DNA of 6,344 nt from Gracilibacteraceae bacterium (GTDB lineage Bacteria > Bacillota > Desulfitobacteriia > Desulfitobacteriales > Syntrophobotulaceae). Both the position numbers and the translations under genes were made by a program. The number at the start of each line of letters is the position of its first letter. Within the stretch, counting starts at the first letter, position 1. The notes below the pieces were generated by a model. It had not been told where the DNA came from, ran no database searches, and saw only the letters and a program-made list of their open reading frames with translations. Below are positions 1-5,539 of this stretch, piece after piece. Location: contig JAISEW010000169.1 of the NCBI GenBank assembly GCA_031263945.1, positions 1-6,344 of the forward strand, given 5' to 3'.

Positions 1-58
1 CTTTGACCACGCGCCCCTCATGCACGTCCAGACAGGGGATGATCCGTTTCGCTAACAC
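1..58 (-). CDS. hisF: Imidazole glycerol phosphate synthase subunit HisF, N-terminal fragment
   Basis: Only the first 19 codons are in the window; the gene continues past position 1. The visible peptide, starting at a GTG codon (56-58), reads (M)LAKRIIPCLDVHEGRVVK, the typical opening of HisF. It includes the IPCLD strand with the conserved catalytic Asp of the first beta-strand. HisF is the cyclase subunit that joins ammonia from HisH to PRFAR, giving IGP and AICAR. The start overlaps the hisA stop by 7 bases (GTGTTAG). A strong ribosome binding site, AAGGAG (66-71), lies 7 bases upstream, inside the end of hisA. This fixes the GTG start and suggests coupled translation. The identification is secure despite the short length, because peptide, position and neighbours agree. 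Confidence 0.93.
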   Translation of the reverse strand, partial: MLAKRIIPCLDVHEGRVVK

Positions 59-801
59 GCCCGCTCTCCTTCCCGCCACAGACTGAGCGCCTCCGGCAAA
101 GTAAAGGCGCCGCCGTACAGAGCCCGGCCGACGATAACGCCGTCCAGACCCGCCCCGTCAGCCGCGGCCGCGCGTACGCGGCGCAGATCCTCCAGAGCGG
201 AGACGCCGCCGCTCACGATCACCCGCAAACCGGTTTCCGCCGCCAGGCGGGCGGAAGCCTCGATATTCGGCCCCGTCAGCATTCCGTCCCGGGCGATATC
301 CGTATAAACAGCCGTGACCACCCCGCAGGCCCGCATGATCCGCCCCAGCTCCGCCGCGGCGACGCCCTCCTCCGCTCCCCAGCCCTGGGCCCGCACGCGC
401 CCGCCTTGAGCGTCGATGCCCGCGACTATATGTTCCGGGCCGAAGCGGCGTACGGCTTCCCACACCAATTCCGGGTCCCGGGCGGCGGCCGTGCCGAACA
501 CCACCCGCTCCACGCCCAGGGCCAGCAGTTCCGCCGCCCGGGCCAGCGTGCGGACGCCGCCGCCGGTCTGCACCTTGAGCGGCGCGGCCGCGACGACAGC
601 GCGCAGAGCCGCGTCGTTCACCGGTTGGCCGGCAAAAGCCCCGTCCAGATCCACCACCTGCAAAAACTCGGCGCCGGCGGCGGCAAACTCGCGCGCGACC
701 GCCGCCGGGTCGGCGGCGTAAACGGTCGCCGTTTCCATTTTACCCTGCGCCAGCCGCACGACCTGTCCGTCTTTTAAGTCAATGGCCGGGTACAGCCGCA
801 C
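52..801 (-). CDS. hisA: ProFAR isomerase HisA
   Basis: This 249-residue protein is the usual length for HisA, the (beta-alpha)8-barrel isomerase that converts ProFAR to PRFAR in the fourth step of histidine synthesis. It opens with MRLYPAIDLKDGQVVRL, which carries the catalytic Asp8. The second catalytic Asp is Asp130 in GIDAQGG. Other barrel landmarks are QTGGGVR (78-84), the YTDIARDGMLTGPN stretch (166-179), SGGV (197-200) and GRALYGGAFTL near the C-terminus. The start is GTG at 799-801. The reading frame is open upstream to 1212, but that extension only shadows hisH and shows no HisA homology. The start lies 23 bases inside the end of hisH, and a GGTGGAG-like ribosome site sits just ahead of it. 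The end overlaps hisF by 7 bases. Confidence 0.96.
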   Translation of the reverse strand: MRLYPAIDLKDGQVVRLAQGKMETATVYAADPAAVAREFAAAGAEFLQVVDLDGAFAGQPVNDAALRAVVAAAPLKVQTGGGVRTLARAAELLALGVERVVFGTAAARDPELVWEAVRRFGPEHIVAGIDAQGGRVRAQGWGAEEGVAAAELGRIMRACGVVTAVYTDIARDGMLTGPNIEASARLAAETGLRVIVSGGVSALEDLRRVRAAAADGAGLDGVIVGRALYGGAFTLPEALSLWREGERAC

Positions 802-1408
802 CGCTCTCCACCCACTTTCCAAAATTATCCAATACGCGCAGGCCCCAATGGCTGGATTTTTCGGGATGAAACTGCGTCCCCCAGACGTTGTCCCGGCCGA
901 CCAAAGCCGCGAATTCCGCGCCGTAATCGCAGACGCCGGCGCAGCAGTCCTCGTCAGAAGGCGCCGCGTAAAAAGAATGGACAAAATAAAAAAACGAATC
1001 CTGCGGGATCCCGGCGCACAGAGGGTTTTCCCTGACGATCCGCAGATTGTTCCAGCCCATATGCGGCGCCTTGAGATCGGCGGCGAAGCGCACGACCCGG
1101 CCGGGCAAGAGCCCCAGCCCCGCGTGTTCCCCGTGTTCTTCCCCCGCGTCGAACAAAACCTGCATACCGAGGCAGATGCCAAAAAACGGGCGGCCCGAGC
1201 GGACAAAATCATGCAGCGGCTCGATCCAGCCTCTGCCGGTCAGCGCGCTCATGGCGTCGGCAAAAGCGCCGACCCCGGGCAAGATCAGGCCGCGGACGGC
1301 GGCGGCTTCCGCCGGTTCCCGCAGGATACGCGCCTCATAGCCCAGGCGCCGCAATGCCTTATGCACGCTATGCAGATTGCCGCGGTCGTAATCCACGATC
1401 CCGATCAT
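779..1408 (-). CDS. hisH: Imidazole glycerol phosphate synthase glutaminase subunit HisH
   Basis: This 209-residue class I glutamine amidotransferase is the ammonia-producing partner of HisF. The N-terminus MIGIVDYDRGNLHSV and the LILPGVGAF segment (41-49) are typical of HisH. The full catalytic triad is present: Cys79 in FGICLGMQ, and His181 and Glu183 in QFHPEKS. The start chosen is ATG at 1406-1408, preceded by a GGGGAGG ribosome site. An upstream in-frame ATG at 1483 would add 25 residues that overlap the end of hisB and match no HisH feature. The 28-base gap after hisB is the widest spacing between genes inside this operon. The 3' end runs 23 bases into hisA, which suggests that HisA translation is coupled to HisH. 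Confidence 0.96.
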   Translation of the reverse strand: MIGIVDYDRGNLHSVHKALRRLGYEARILREPAEAAAVRGLILPGVGAFADAMSALTGRGWIEPLHDFVRSGRPFFGICLGMQVLFDAGEEHGEHAGLGLLPGRVVRFAADLKAPHMGWNNLRIVRENPLCAGIPQDSFFYFVHSFYAAPSDEDCCAGVCDYGAEFAALVGRDNVWGTQFHPEKSSHWGLRVLDNFGKWVESGAAVPGH

Positions 1409-1436
1409 AGCGCCCTCCCCGCCGCCGTCGCCGCTG

Positions 1437-2021
1437 TCACAGAACGCCTTTCGTGGAAAACACGCCGCGGACGCGCGGGTCAAGGGCCGCGGCCTCTCCC
1501 ATCGCCAGACCGGCGCCTTTGAATATGCTTTCCAAAATATGATGCCGGTTCCGCCCGGCCTGCAGGGCGACGTGCAGCGTGGCGCCCGCGTTCACGGCCA
1601 GCGCCCGGAAAAATTCCTCGGCCAGTTCGCAGGGAAAAGCCCCCGCCGTCCCGGTGAGCGGCGGGACGTTCCAGGCGAGAAATCCTCTGCCGGAAAAATC
1701 TACCGCCACTTGCGCCAGCGCCTCGTCCATCGGCAAAAGCGCGCCGGCGACCCGACGCACGCCCTTTTTCTCCCCGAGCGCGTCCGCGAGCAAATGTCCC
1801 AGGACGATTCCGCAGTCTTCCACCGTGTGATGGGCGTCCACCGCCAGATCCCCCCGCGCCTTTAGCTCCAGGTCGAACAGAGCGAAGCGGCACCAGGCCG
1901 TGAGCATATGGTCAAAAAAACCGATGCCCGTGTCGACCGCCGCCTCCCCGCCGCCGTCCAAACGCAGCAGGGCGCTGATTTCTGTCTCCAGCGTCCGGCG
2001 CTCCCATTTTGCTTCCCGCAT
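1437..2021 (-). CDS. hisB: Imidazoleglycerol-phosphate dehydratase HisB, monofunctional
   Basis: This 194-residue protein has the length of a stand-alone IGP dehydratase. It lacks the N-terminal histidinol-phosphatase domain fused to HisB in enterobacteria. The enzyme dehydrates IGP to imidazole acetol phosphate and binds metal ions through paired His-rich motifs. These are visible as FFDHML (35-40), DAHHTVED (62-69, with His64, His65 and Glu68) and NRHHILESIFKG (158-169, with His160, His161 and Glu164). The C-terminus FSTKGVL resembles the common STKGVL ending. The ATG shares one base with the hisC stop (TGATG), a classic reinitiation junction, with an AAGGGGG ribosome site inside hisC. The frame stays open upstream to 2180, but that part is a hisC shadow. 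A separate histidinol-phosphate phosphatase must be encoded elsewhere. Confidence 0.96.
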   Translation of the reverse strand: MREAKWERRTLETEISALLRLDGGGEAAVDTGIGFFDHMLTAWCRFALFDLELKARGDLAVDAHHTVEDCGIVLGHLLADALGEKKGVRRVAGALLPMDEALAQVAVDFSGRGFLAWNVPPLTGTAGAFPCELAEEFFRALAVNAGATLHVALQAGRNRHHILESIFKGAGLAMGEAAALDPRVRGVFSTKGVL

Positions 2022-3094
2022 CAAGATCCCCCTTCCCCCTGGGCTATACTGGCGGCCGCCCGCAAAAACGACCCGGTTTCCTCCGGCGTCCCGGCGCTGA
2101 CGCGCAGGCACGAGCCCAGCCCCGGCAAACGCTCCAGCAGCCGCACGGTAAAACCGCGGGCGCCCAGAGCCTCGCACCACCCGGCCGCGTCCCTAGGCCG
2201 AAAAAGGACGAAATTCGCCCGCGTCGGCCAGACTTTCAGGCCGGGCAGCGCCTTGAGCCCCAGGTATAACCTCTCCGTTTCCGCCCGCAGCACGGCGACT
2301 TGCTCTTCATAGGCCGCCGCCCGCCGGAGGACCGCCAGCCCGGCCTTTTGGGTGAAAGAGTTCACATTGAAGGTCTGCCGCGCCCGGTCCAGCATGGCCA
2401 CCGCTTCCGCCGGCCCGCAAATATAACCGAGCCGCAGGGCCGCCATGCCGAACGCTTTGGAAAATGTTTTCATTATAAGTAAATTTTGGTATTCGTGGAT
2501 AAAAGGGAGCATGGAGGCCTCCGCCCCGGCAAACTCGCCGTACGCCTCATCCACCACTACCAGCGCCCCGCTTTCCCGGAGCAGGCGCTCTATCTCCTCC
2601 CGGGGAAATAAGGCCCCGGTCGGGTTGTTCGGGTTGCAGACGATTATGACCGCAATCGGGTTTTCCCGGCAAAGCGCGAGCATTTTATCCAGATCCAGCG
2701 CTTGCCCTTCCGCGGCCAGCGGCGCTTCCAGGAGCGGCGTGTCCGTCACGGCGGCGGCGATAGCGTAGACGCCGAAAGCCGGCGGCTGGATGAGCAGCGC
2801 CCGCCCCGGGCCGCCGAAAGTCTGCAGCACGAGGGTGATCAACTCGTCCGAACCGTTGCCCGCGATGATCTCCTCCCGCCGCAAGCCGAAACGCGCCGCC
2901 AAAGCCTCGCGCAGAGCGGTGGCCGCGCCGTCCGGATAGCGATTCGGCTCCAGACCGGCCGCGATTTCCGCCGCCAGTCCCTCCGGCCAGGGAAACGGGT
3001 TTTCGCTCGCGTCCAGCCTGATCCCGCCCCGCGCGGCGCCTGGGCTGTACGGCGTCAGAGCCCGTATATTCGGCCGCAGCCGTTCAGTCAACAT
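2021..3094 (-). CDS. hisC: Histidinol-phosphate aminotransferase HisC
   Basis: This 357-residue fold type I PLP-dependent aminotransferase converts imidazole acetol phosphate and glutamate to histidinol phosphate and 2-oxoglutarate. Its length is typical of HisC. Visible landmarks are LDASENPFPWP (28-37), AGNGSDELI (78-86), the CNPNNPTG motif (153-160), VVVDEAYGEF (179-188) and the PLP-binding lysine Lys213 in TFSKAFG. ALRLGY follows (Arg221), and near the C-terminus is LRVSAGTPEE with the substrate-carboxylate arginine Arg331. The ATG at 3092-3094 lies 11 bases inside the end of hisD, behind a GGAGGGG ribosome site. Its position between hisD and hisB supports the histidinol-phosphate role over another aminotransferase specificity, although HisC relatives can also act on aromatic substrates. 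Confidence 0.95.
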   Translation of the reverse strand: MLTERLRPNIRALTPYSPGAARGGIRLDASENPFPWPEGLAAEIAAGLEPNRYPDGAATALREALAARFGLRREEIIAGNGSDELITLVLQTFGGPGRALLIQPPAFGVYAIAAAVTDTPLLEAPLAAEGQALDLDKMLALCRENPIAVIIVCNPNNPTGALFPREEIERLLRESGALVVVDEAYGEFAGAEASMLPFIHEYQNLLIMKTFSKAFGMAALRLGYICGPAEAVAMLDRARQTFNVNSFTQKAGLAVLRRAAAYEEQVAVLRAETERLYLGLKALPGLKVWPTRANFVLFRPRDAAGWCEALGARGFTVRLLERLPGLGSCLRVSAGTPEETGSFLRAAASIAQGEGGS

Positions 3095-4373
3095 CGAACT
3101 GTCCCCTCCGTTCCACGGCCCTGGCGTGCGCCTCCAGCCCCTCGCTCCGCGCCAGCAGGGCGATTTGGCGCTTGGCGGCTTGCAGGGCTTCCGGCGAGTA
3201 ATGCAGGACGCTGATTTTTTTCAGAAAAGTATCCACGTCCAATACGGAGTGAAAACGCGCCGTCCCGCCGGTCGGCAAAATATGATCCGGCCCGGCGAAA
3301 TAATCCCCGACCGGTTCCGGCGTGTGCGCCCCGAGAAAAACCGCTCCGGCGCTCCGCACCCGCCCCAGCCAGGCAAAAGGCTCCGCCACGGCCAGCTCCA
3401 GGTGTTCCGGCGCGACGGCGTTGACCAGATCCATGCCCTGAGCGAGCGAATCGGCCCAGATCAGGGCGCCGTTATCCTCCCAGGAACGGCGGGCGATATT
3501 TTCCCGCGGCAGCCCGGCCAGCTGCGTTTCCACTTCCGCCGCCACCGCCCGCAGCAAGGGGAGGCGCGGCGAAATACAGACGGCTGAGGCGCGGGCGTCA
3601 TGCTCGGCCTGAGCCAGGAGGTCGGCGGCCAAAAACGCCGGATCGCCCGTTTCGTCGGCCAGAATGACGATCTCGCTCGGGCCGGCCAGCATGTCGATAT
3701 CCACGCGCCCGTAGACCTGTTTTTTGGCCTGGGTCACATATACGTTGCCCGGCCCCGTTATTTTGTCCACCGGAGCGACGGTCGGCGTGCCAAAAGCGAG
3801 GGCGGCTATGGCCTGCGCCCCGCCGATCTTGTAGATTTCCGCCACGCCGCATTCCCGCGCGGCCACGAGCACTTCCGCGCTCAGCGTCCCGTCCCGCCGC
3901 GGCGGCGAAGTCATGACGACGCGCGCCACTCCGGCCACGGCCGCCGGCACGGCGTTCATCAGCACGGACGAGGGATACGAGGCCTGGCCGCCGGGCACAT
4001 AGATCCCCACGCTCTCGAGCGGGCGCACGATCTGCCCGAGGATGGCGCCGCCGGCGTCCGGTTCCAGCCAGGAAACGCGCTTTTGTTTTTCATGGTAAGA
4101 GCGGATATTCTTCAGCGCCGCGCGCAAGGCGGCCAGCCATTCCTCCGTCACCGCGGCGCAGGCCCGCGCGGTTTCCTCCTCCGTCACGCGCAGACCGGTT
4201 TTCCGCAGATCGGCCCCGTCGAAAAGCTCGGTCAGCTCGTAGAGAGCCTCATCCTTTTGCGCGGCCACGCGGGAAAGGATACCGGCGACCGTTTCCGCCA
4301 CCTCAGCCTCGTCCCCATAGGCTCCCCGCATCGCCGCCGGGTCCCAATCGGCGAGCCTGACGATCTCCTTCAT
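3084..4373 (-). CDS. hisD: Histidinol dehydrogenase HisD
   Basis: This 429-residue protein is full length for HisD, the zinc-dependent NAD enzyme that oxidises histidinol to histidine in the last two steps. Conserved blocks occur in order: GIYVPGGQASYPSSVLMN (123-140), KIGGAQAIAALAFGT (182-196), VDKITGPGNVYVTQAKK (202-218), DMLAGPSEI (227-235) and LLAQAEHD (252-259, with Gln255 and His258). They continue with PEHLEL (322-327, with the catalytic Glu323-His324 pair), GDYFAGPDHILPTGG (356-370, with Asp357 and His364) and His416 near the C-terminus. Gln255, His258, Asp357 and His416 correspond to the four zinc ligands known in the E. coli enzyme. The gene starts 7 bases after hisG and overlaps hisC by 11 bases. 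Nothing in it looks damaged. Confidence 0.97.
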   Translation of the reverse strand: MKEIVRLADWDPAAMRGAYGDEAEVAETVAGILSRVAAQKDEALYELTELFDGADLRKTGLRVTEEETARACAAVTEEWLAALRAALKNIRSYHEKQKRVSWLEPDAGGAILGQIVRPLESVGIYVPGGQASYPSSVLMNAVPAAVAGVARVVMTSPPRRDGTLSAEVLVAARECGVAEIYKIGGAQAIAALAFGTPTVAPVDKITGPGNVYVTQAKKQVYGRVDIDMLAGPSEIVILADETGDPAFLAADLLAQAEHDARASAVCISPRLPLLRAVAAEVETQLAGLPRENIARRSWEDNGALIWADSLAQGMDLVNAVAPEHLELAVAEPFAWLGRVRSAGAVFLGAHTPEPVGDYFAGPDHILPTGGTARFHSVLDVDTFLKKISVLHYSPEALQAAKRQIALLARSEGLEAHARAVERRGQFDVD

Positions 4374-4380
4374 CCCGCTT

Positions 4381-4388
4381 TCACCTCC
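4381..4388 (-). promoter_or_regulatory. hisD ribosome binding site overlapping the hisG stop codon
   Basis: On the minus strand the sequence GGAGGTGA is a near-perfect Shine-Dalgarno match, ending 7 bases before the hisD ATG. Its last three bases are the TGA stop of hisG. A ribosome finishing hisG therefore sits directly on the hisD initiation site, which favours coupled expression of the first and last enzymes of the pathway. Confidence 0.8.
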
Positions 4389-5055
4389 GTCTCGGGCCGC
4401 CCAGCTGCTCGCGCAGGCCGTCGCTCAGGGCGCGGATCGCGTCAAACCGCAGGCGGTACGTCACCCGATTGGCGATCAGCCGGGTCGTGGCCTCAAAAAT
4501 CGGCGCTATTTCCACCAGACGGTTTTCTTTCAGCGTGGCCCCCGAAGAAACGATGTCCACGATCATTTCCGCCAGCCCCACTTTCGGCGCCAGCTCGATA
4601 TTGCCGTGCAACTTGATGGTCGTCACCTGCATCCCCTGTTCGTTAAAAAACAGCCTGGCGACCCGGGGAAATTTTGTCGCGACGCGCATCCGGTTGAACG
4701 CCTTCAAATCATAGCTTCCGTCAGGCCGGCGCGGCGGCAGCGATTCTTCCGGCGCCGCCACCATAAAACGGCAGGCCCCGAACTTCAGATCCAGCAATTC
4801 CGCCACATCCCGGTTCTGCTCCACGATGGTGTCTTTGCCCACAAATCCGGCGTCGGCCGCCCCGTATTCCACATAAGTCGGGATATCCGTCGGCCGGCAA
4901 ATGATGAGCCGCGTCCGGCGAGCCGGGAAATCGAATGTCAGCCGGCGCGATTCCCGCGCCACGCCGGCGCAGGGAATACCGCATCCCTGCAGCAGCTCCA
5001 GCGACCGCGCCAGCAGTTTACCCTTGGGCAAGGCTATCGTCAATATTTCTTTCAT
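4381..5055 (-). CDS. hisG: ATP phosphoribosyltransferase, short form HisG
   Basis: This 224-residue protein catalyses the first, committed step: ATP plus PRPP to phosphoribosyl-ATP. The N-terminus MKEILTIALPKGKLLARSLELL and the AADAGFVGKD block (66-75) are typical. The PRPP-binding loop lies in IVDIVSSGATLKENRL (165-180). The protein ends soon after the second lobe and lacks the C-terminal regulatory domain of the roughly 290-300-residue long form. It is therefore the HisG_S type, which in characterised bacteria works as a complex with the HisRS-like subunit HisZ. No hisZ is present in the window. The start at 5053-5055 has an AGGAGAG ribosome site. An in-frame ATG at 5127 is rejected because the added residues are not HisG-like and it lies upstream of the predicted transcription start. 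It is the first gene of the operon. Confidence 0.96.
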   Translation of the reverse strand: MKEILTIALPKGKLLARSLELLQGCGIPCAGVARESRRLTFDFPARRTRLIICRPTDIPTYVEYGAADAGFVGKDTIVEQNRDVAELLDLKFGACRFMVAAPEESLPPRRPDGSYDLKAFNRMRVATKFPRVARLFFNEQGMQVTTIKLHGNIELAPKVGLAEMIVDIVSSGATLKENRLVEIAPIFEATTRLIANRVTYRLRFDAIRALSDGLREQLGGPRRR

Positions 5056-5105
5056 AACCGCCTCTCTCCTGACAGCGCTTCCCGCCGCGGATGATGTATG
5101 GGCTA

Positions 5106-5134
5106 AGTATAACTCATTGGTGCTCATTATTCAA
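5106..5134 (-). promoter_or_regulatory. Predicted sigma-70-type promoter of the his operon
   Basis: On the minus strand a -35 box TTGAAT (5129-5134) is followed by a 17-bp spacer and a -10 box TATACT (5106-5111). Both are close to the housekeeping consensus with ideal spacing. Transcription would start near 5099, leaving a leader of about 44 bases before the hisG ATG. That leader is too short for a T-box or an attenuator. This is a consensus match only. A second isolated TATAAT on the same strand (5162-5167) lacks a good -35. Confidence 0.6.
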
Positions 5135-5143
5135 GACGCCGAT

Positions 5144-5156
5144 TCGTGAACCACGA
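5144..5156. promoter_or_regulatory. Perfect palindrome upstream of the his promoter, candidate operator
   Basis: The sequence TCGTGAACCACGA has perfect 5-bp arms (TCGTG and CACGA) around a 3-bp centre. It ends 9 bp upstream of the predicted -35 box of the his promoter, a position where an activator or repressor dimer could act. I do not recognise it as the site of a known regulator, and short palindromes also occur by chance. Confidence 0.35.
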
Positions 5157-5159
5157 CAT

Positions 5160-5177
5160 CCATTATACAGCCATTAT
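5160..5177. repeat. Direct repeat CCATTAT with 11-bp period
   Basis: CCATTAT occurs at 5160-5166 and again at 5171-5177, separated by ACAG. The 11-bp period places both copies on the same face of the DNA helix. The repeat lies in the AT-rich intergenic stretch upstream of the his promoter, and its first copy contains the isolated minus-strand TATAAT. It could be a tandem binding site or simply AT-rich background. Confidence 0.3.
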
Positions 5178-5222
5178 TTATATAAATTTCCATGCTTGCT
5201 ATATTTATCCTTAGAAAATTTC

Positions 5223-5247
5223 AAAAAACCCTTGCAGCCCTGCGGGG
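5223..5247 (-). terminator. Terminator-like hairpin with T-tract, reading toward hisG
   Basis: On the minus strand a GC-rich stem (CCC with GGG, then GCA with TGC around a four-base loop, with a small internal bulge) is followed directly by six T residues. This is the layout of a rho-independent terminator for transcripts moving left. No minus-strand gene lies just upstream. It could insulate his from antisense transcription out of the plus-strand cassette, or it could be a DNA-level palindrome acting as an operator, because it overlaps the plus-strand promoter. The stem is short and imperfect. Confidence 0.4.
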
Positions 5248-5260
5248 AGCATGGTATAAT
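5232..5260 (+). promoter_or_regulatory. Predicted extended -10 promoter of the plus-strand cassette
   Basis: A perfect -10 box TATAAT (5255-5260) is preceded by TGG, giving the extended -10 form TGnTATAAT. At 17 bp spacing there is a weak -35, TTGCAG (5232-5237). Extended -10 promoters tolerate a weak -35. Transcription would begin near 5267, giving a 5' untranslated region of about 65 bases before the ATG at 5332. The spacer is part of a GC-rich inverted repeat, which could make the promoter subject to repression. Confidence 0.6.
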
Positions 5261-5331
5261 TACTTATTCTGTTTTATGAGCTAATTTAATTGAAGTAACC
5301 ACAATCTTAAAATTAGAGAGAGAGGTGTTTT

Positions 5332-5526
5332 ATGTTATTCGATGAGCAGCAAATTGAGGACGTCGTTTCTGATTTTGAACGCCGTTTGCGCGGTGGTGAA
5401 ATCAAAAAATTTGTCTTATCGAATTCTGCAGATGAATACTCCAACGGGAGAGATAAACAAGATTTGGATGCGATTATTAATGCGGATGAGAACGCGCCTT
5501 TGTTTACCATGTCCATGAAAGCCTGA
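5332..5526 (+). CDS. Small acidic hypothetical protein (64 aa)
   Basis: I do not recognise this 64-residue protein. It is acidic (14 Asp/Glu against 8 Lys/Arg) and has no signal peptide, membrane segment or cysteine. The first half (about residues 4-30) looks helical and charged, with ERRLRGGEIKKFVL. The second half, rich in Asp, Asn and Ser, looks loosely structured and ends in PLFTMSMKA. It is probably real. It follows a strong predicted promoter, has a ribosome site AGAGGTG (5321-5327) four bases before the ATG, and is followed 13 bases later by the next gene. Such small first genes are often adaptors, regulators or antitoxin-like partners, but nothing visible proves any of these. A shadow frame on the other strand (5313-5516) is less likely, because it has no promoter or operon context. 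Confidence 0.65.
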   Translation: MLFDEQQIEDVVSDFERRLRGGEIKKFVLSNSADEYSNGRDKQDLDAIINADENAPLFTMSMKA

Positions 5527-5539
5527 TAAATGAGAGTAT

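Noticed and set aside
52..1212. N-terminally extended HisA fused to a HisH-like region
   Set aside because: The extra residues are the hisH gene read in another frame. HisA begins at the GTG at 801 with the conserved RLYPAIDLKDG sequence.
1437..2180. Extended HisB starting at 2180
   Set aside because: The extension lies inside hisC in another frame. The ATG at 2021, joined to the hisC stop, gives a normal 194-residue IGP dehydratase.
3600..4616. Long open frame on the plus strand (338 codons) opposite hisD and hisG
   Set aside because: GC-rich genes often leave long open antisense frames. It has no recognisable domain, is rich in Arg, Pro and Gly, and lies opposite two unmistakable genes. 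The same holds for 782-1522 and 2702-3214.
4381..5127. Longer hisG starting at the in-frame ATG at 5127
   Set aside because: The additional 24 residues do not resemble HisG, no good ribosome site precedes that ATG, and it lies upstream of the predicted transcription start. MKEILTIALPKGK at 5055 is the normal HisG N-terminus.
5056..5331. T-box or histidine leader-peptide attenuator upstream of hisG
   Set aside because: No T-box core (AGGGTGGNACC-type) occurs on the minus strand and no short frame with a run of His codons is present; only one CAT CAT pair is seen. The predicted leader of about 44 bases is too short.
5313..5516. Minus-strand 67-codon frame opposite the 64-residue gene
   Set aside because: It has no promoter or operon context. 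The plus-strand frame has a promoter, a ribosome site and a tightly spaced downstream gene.
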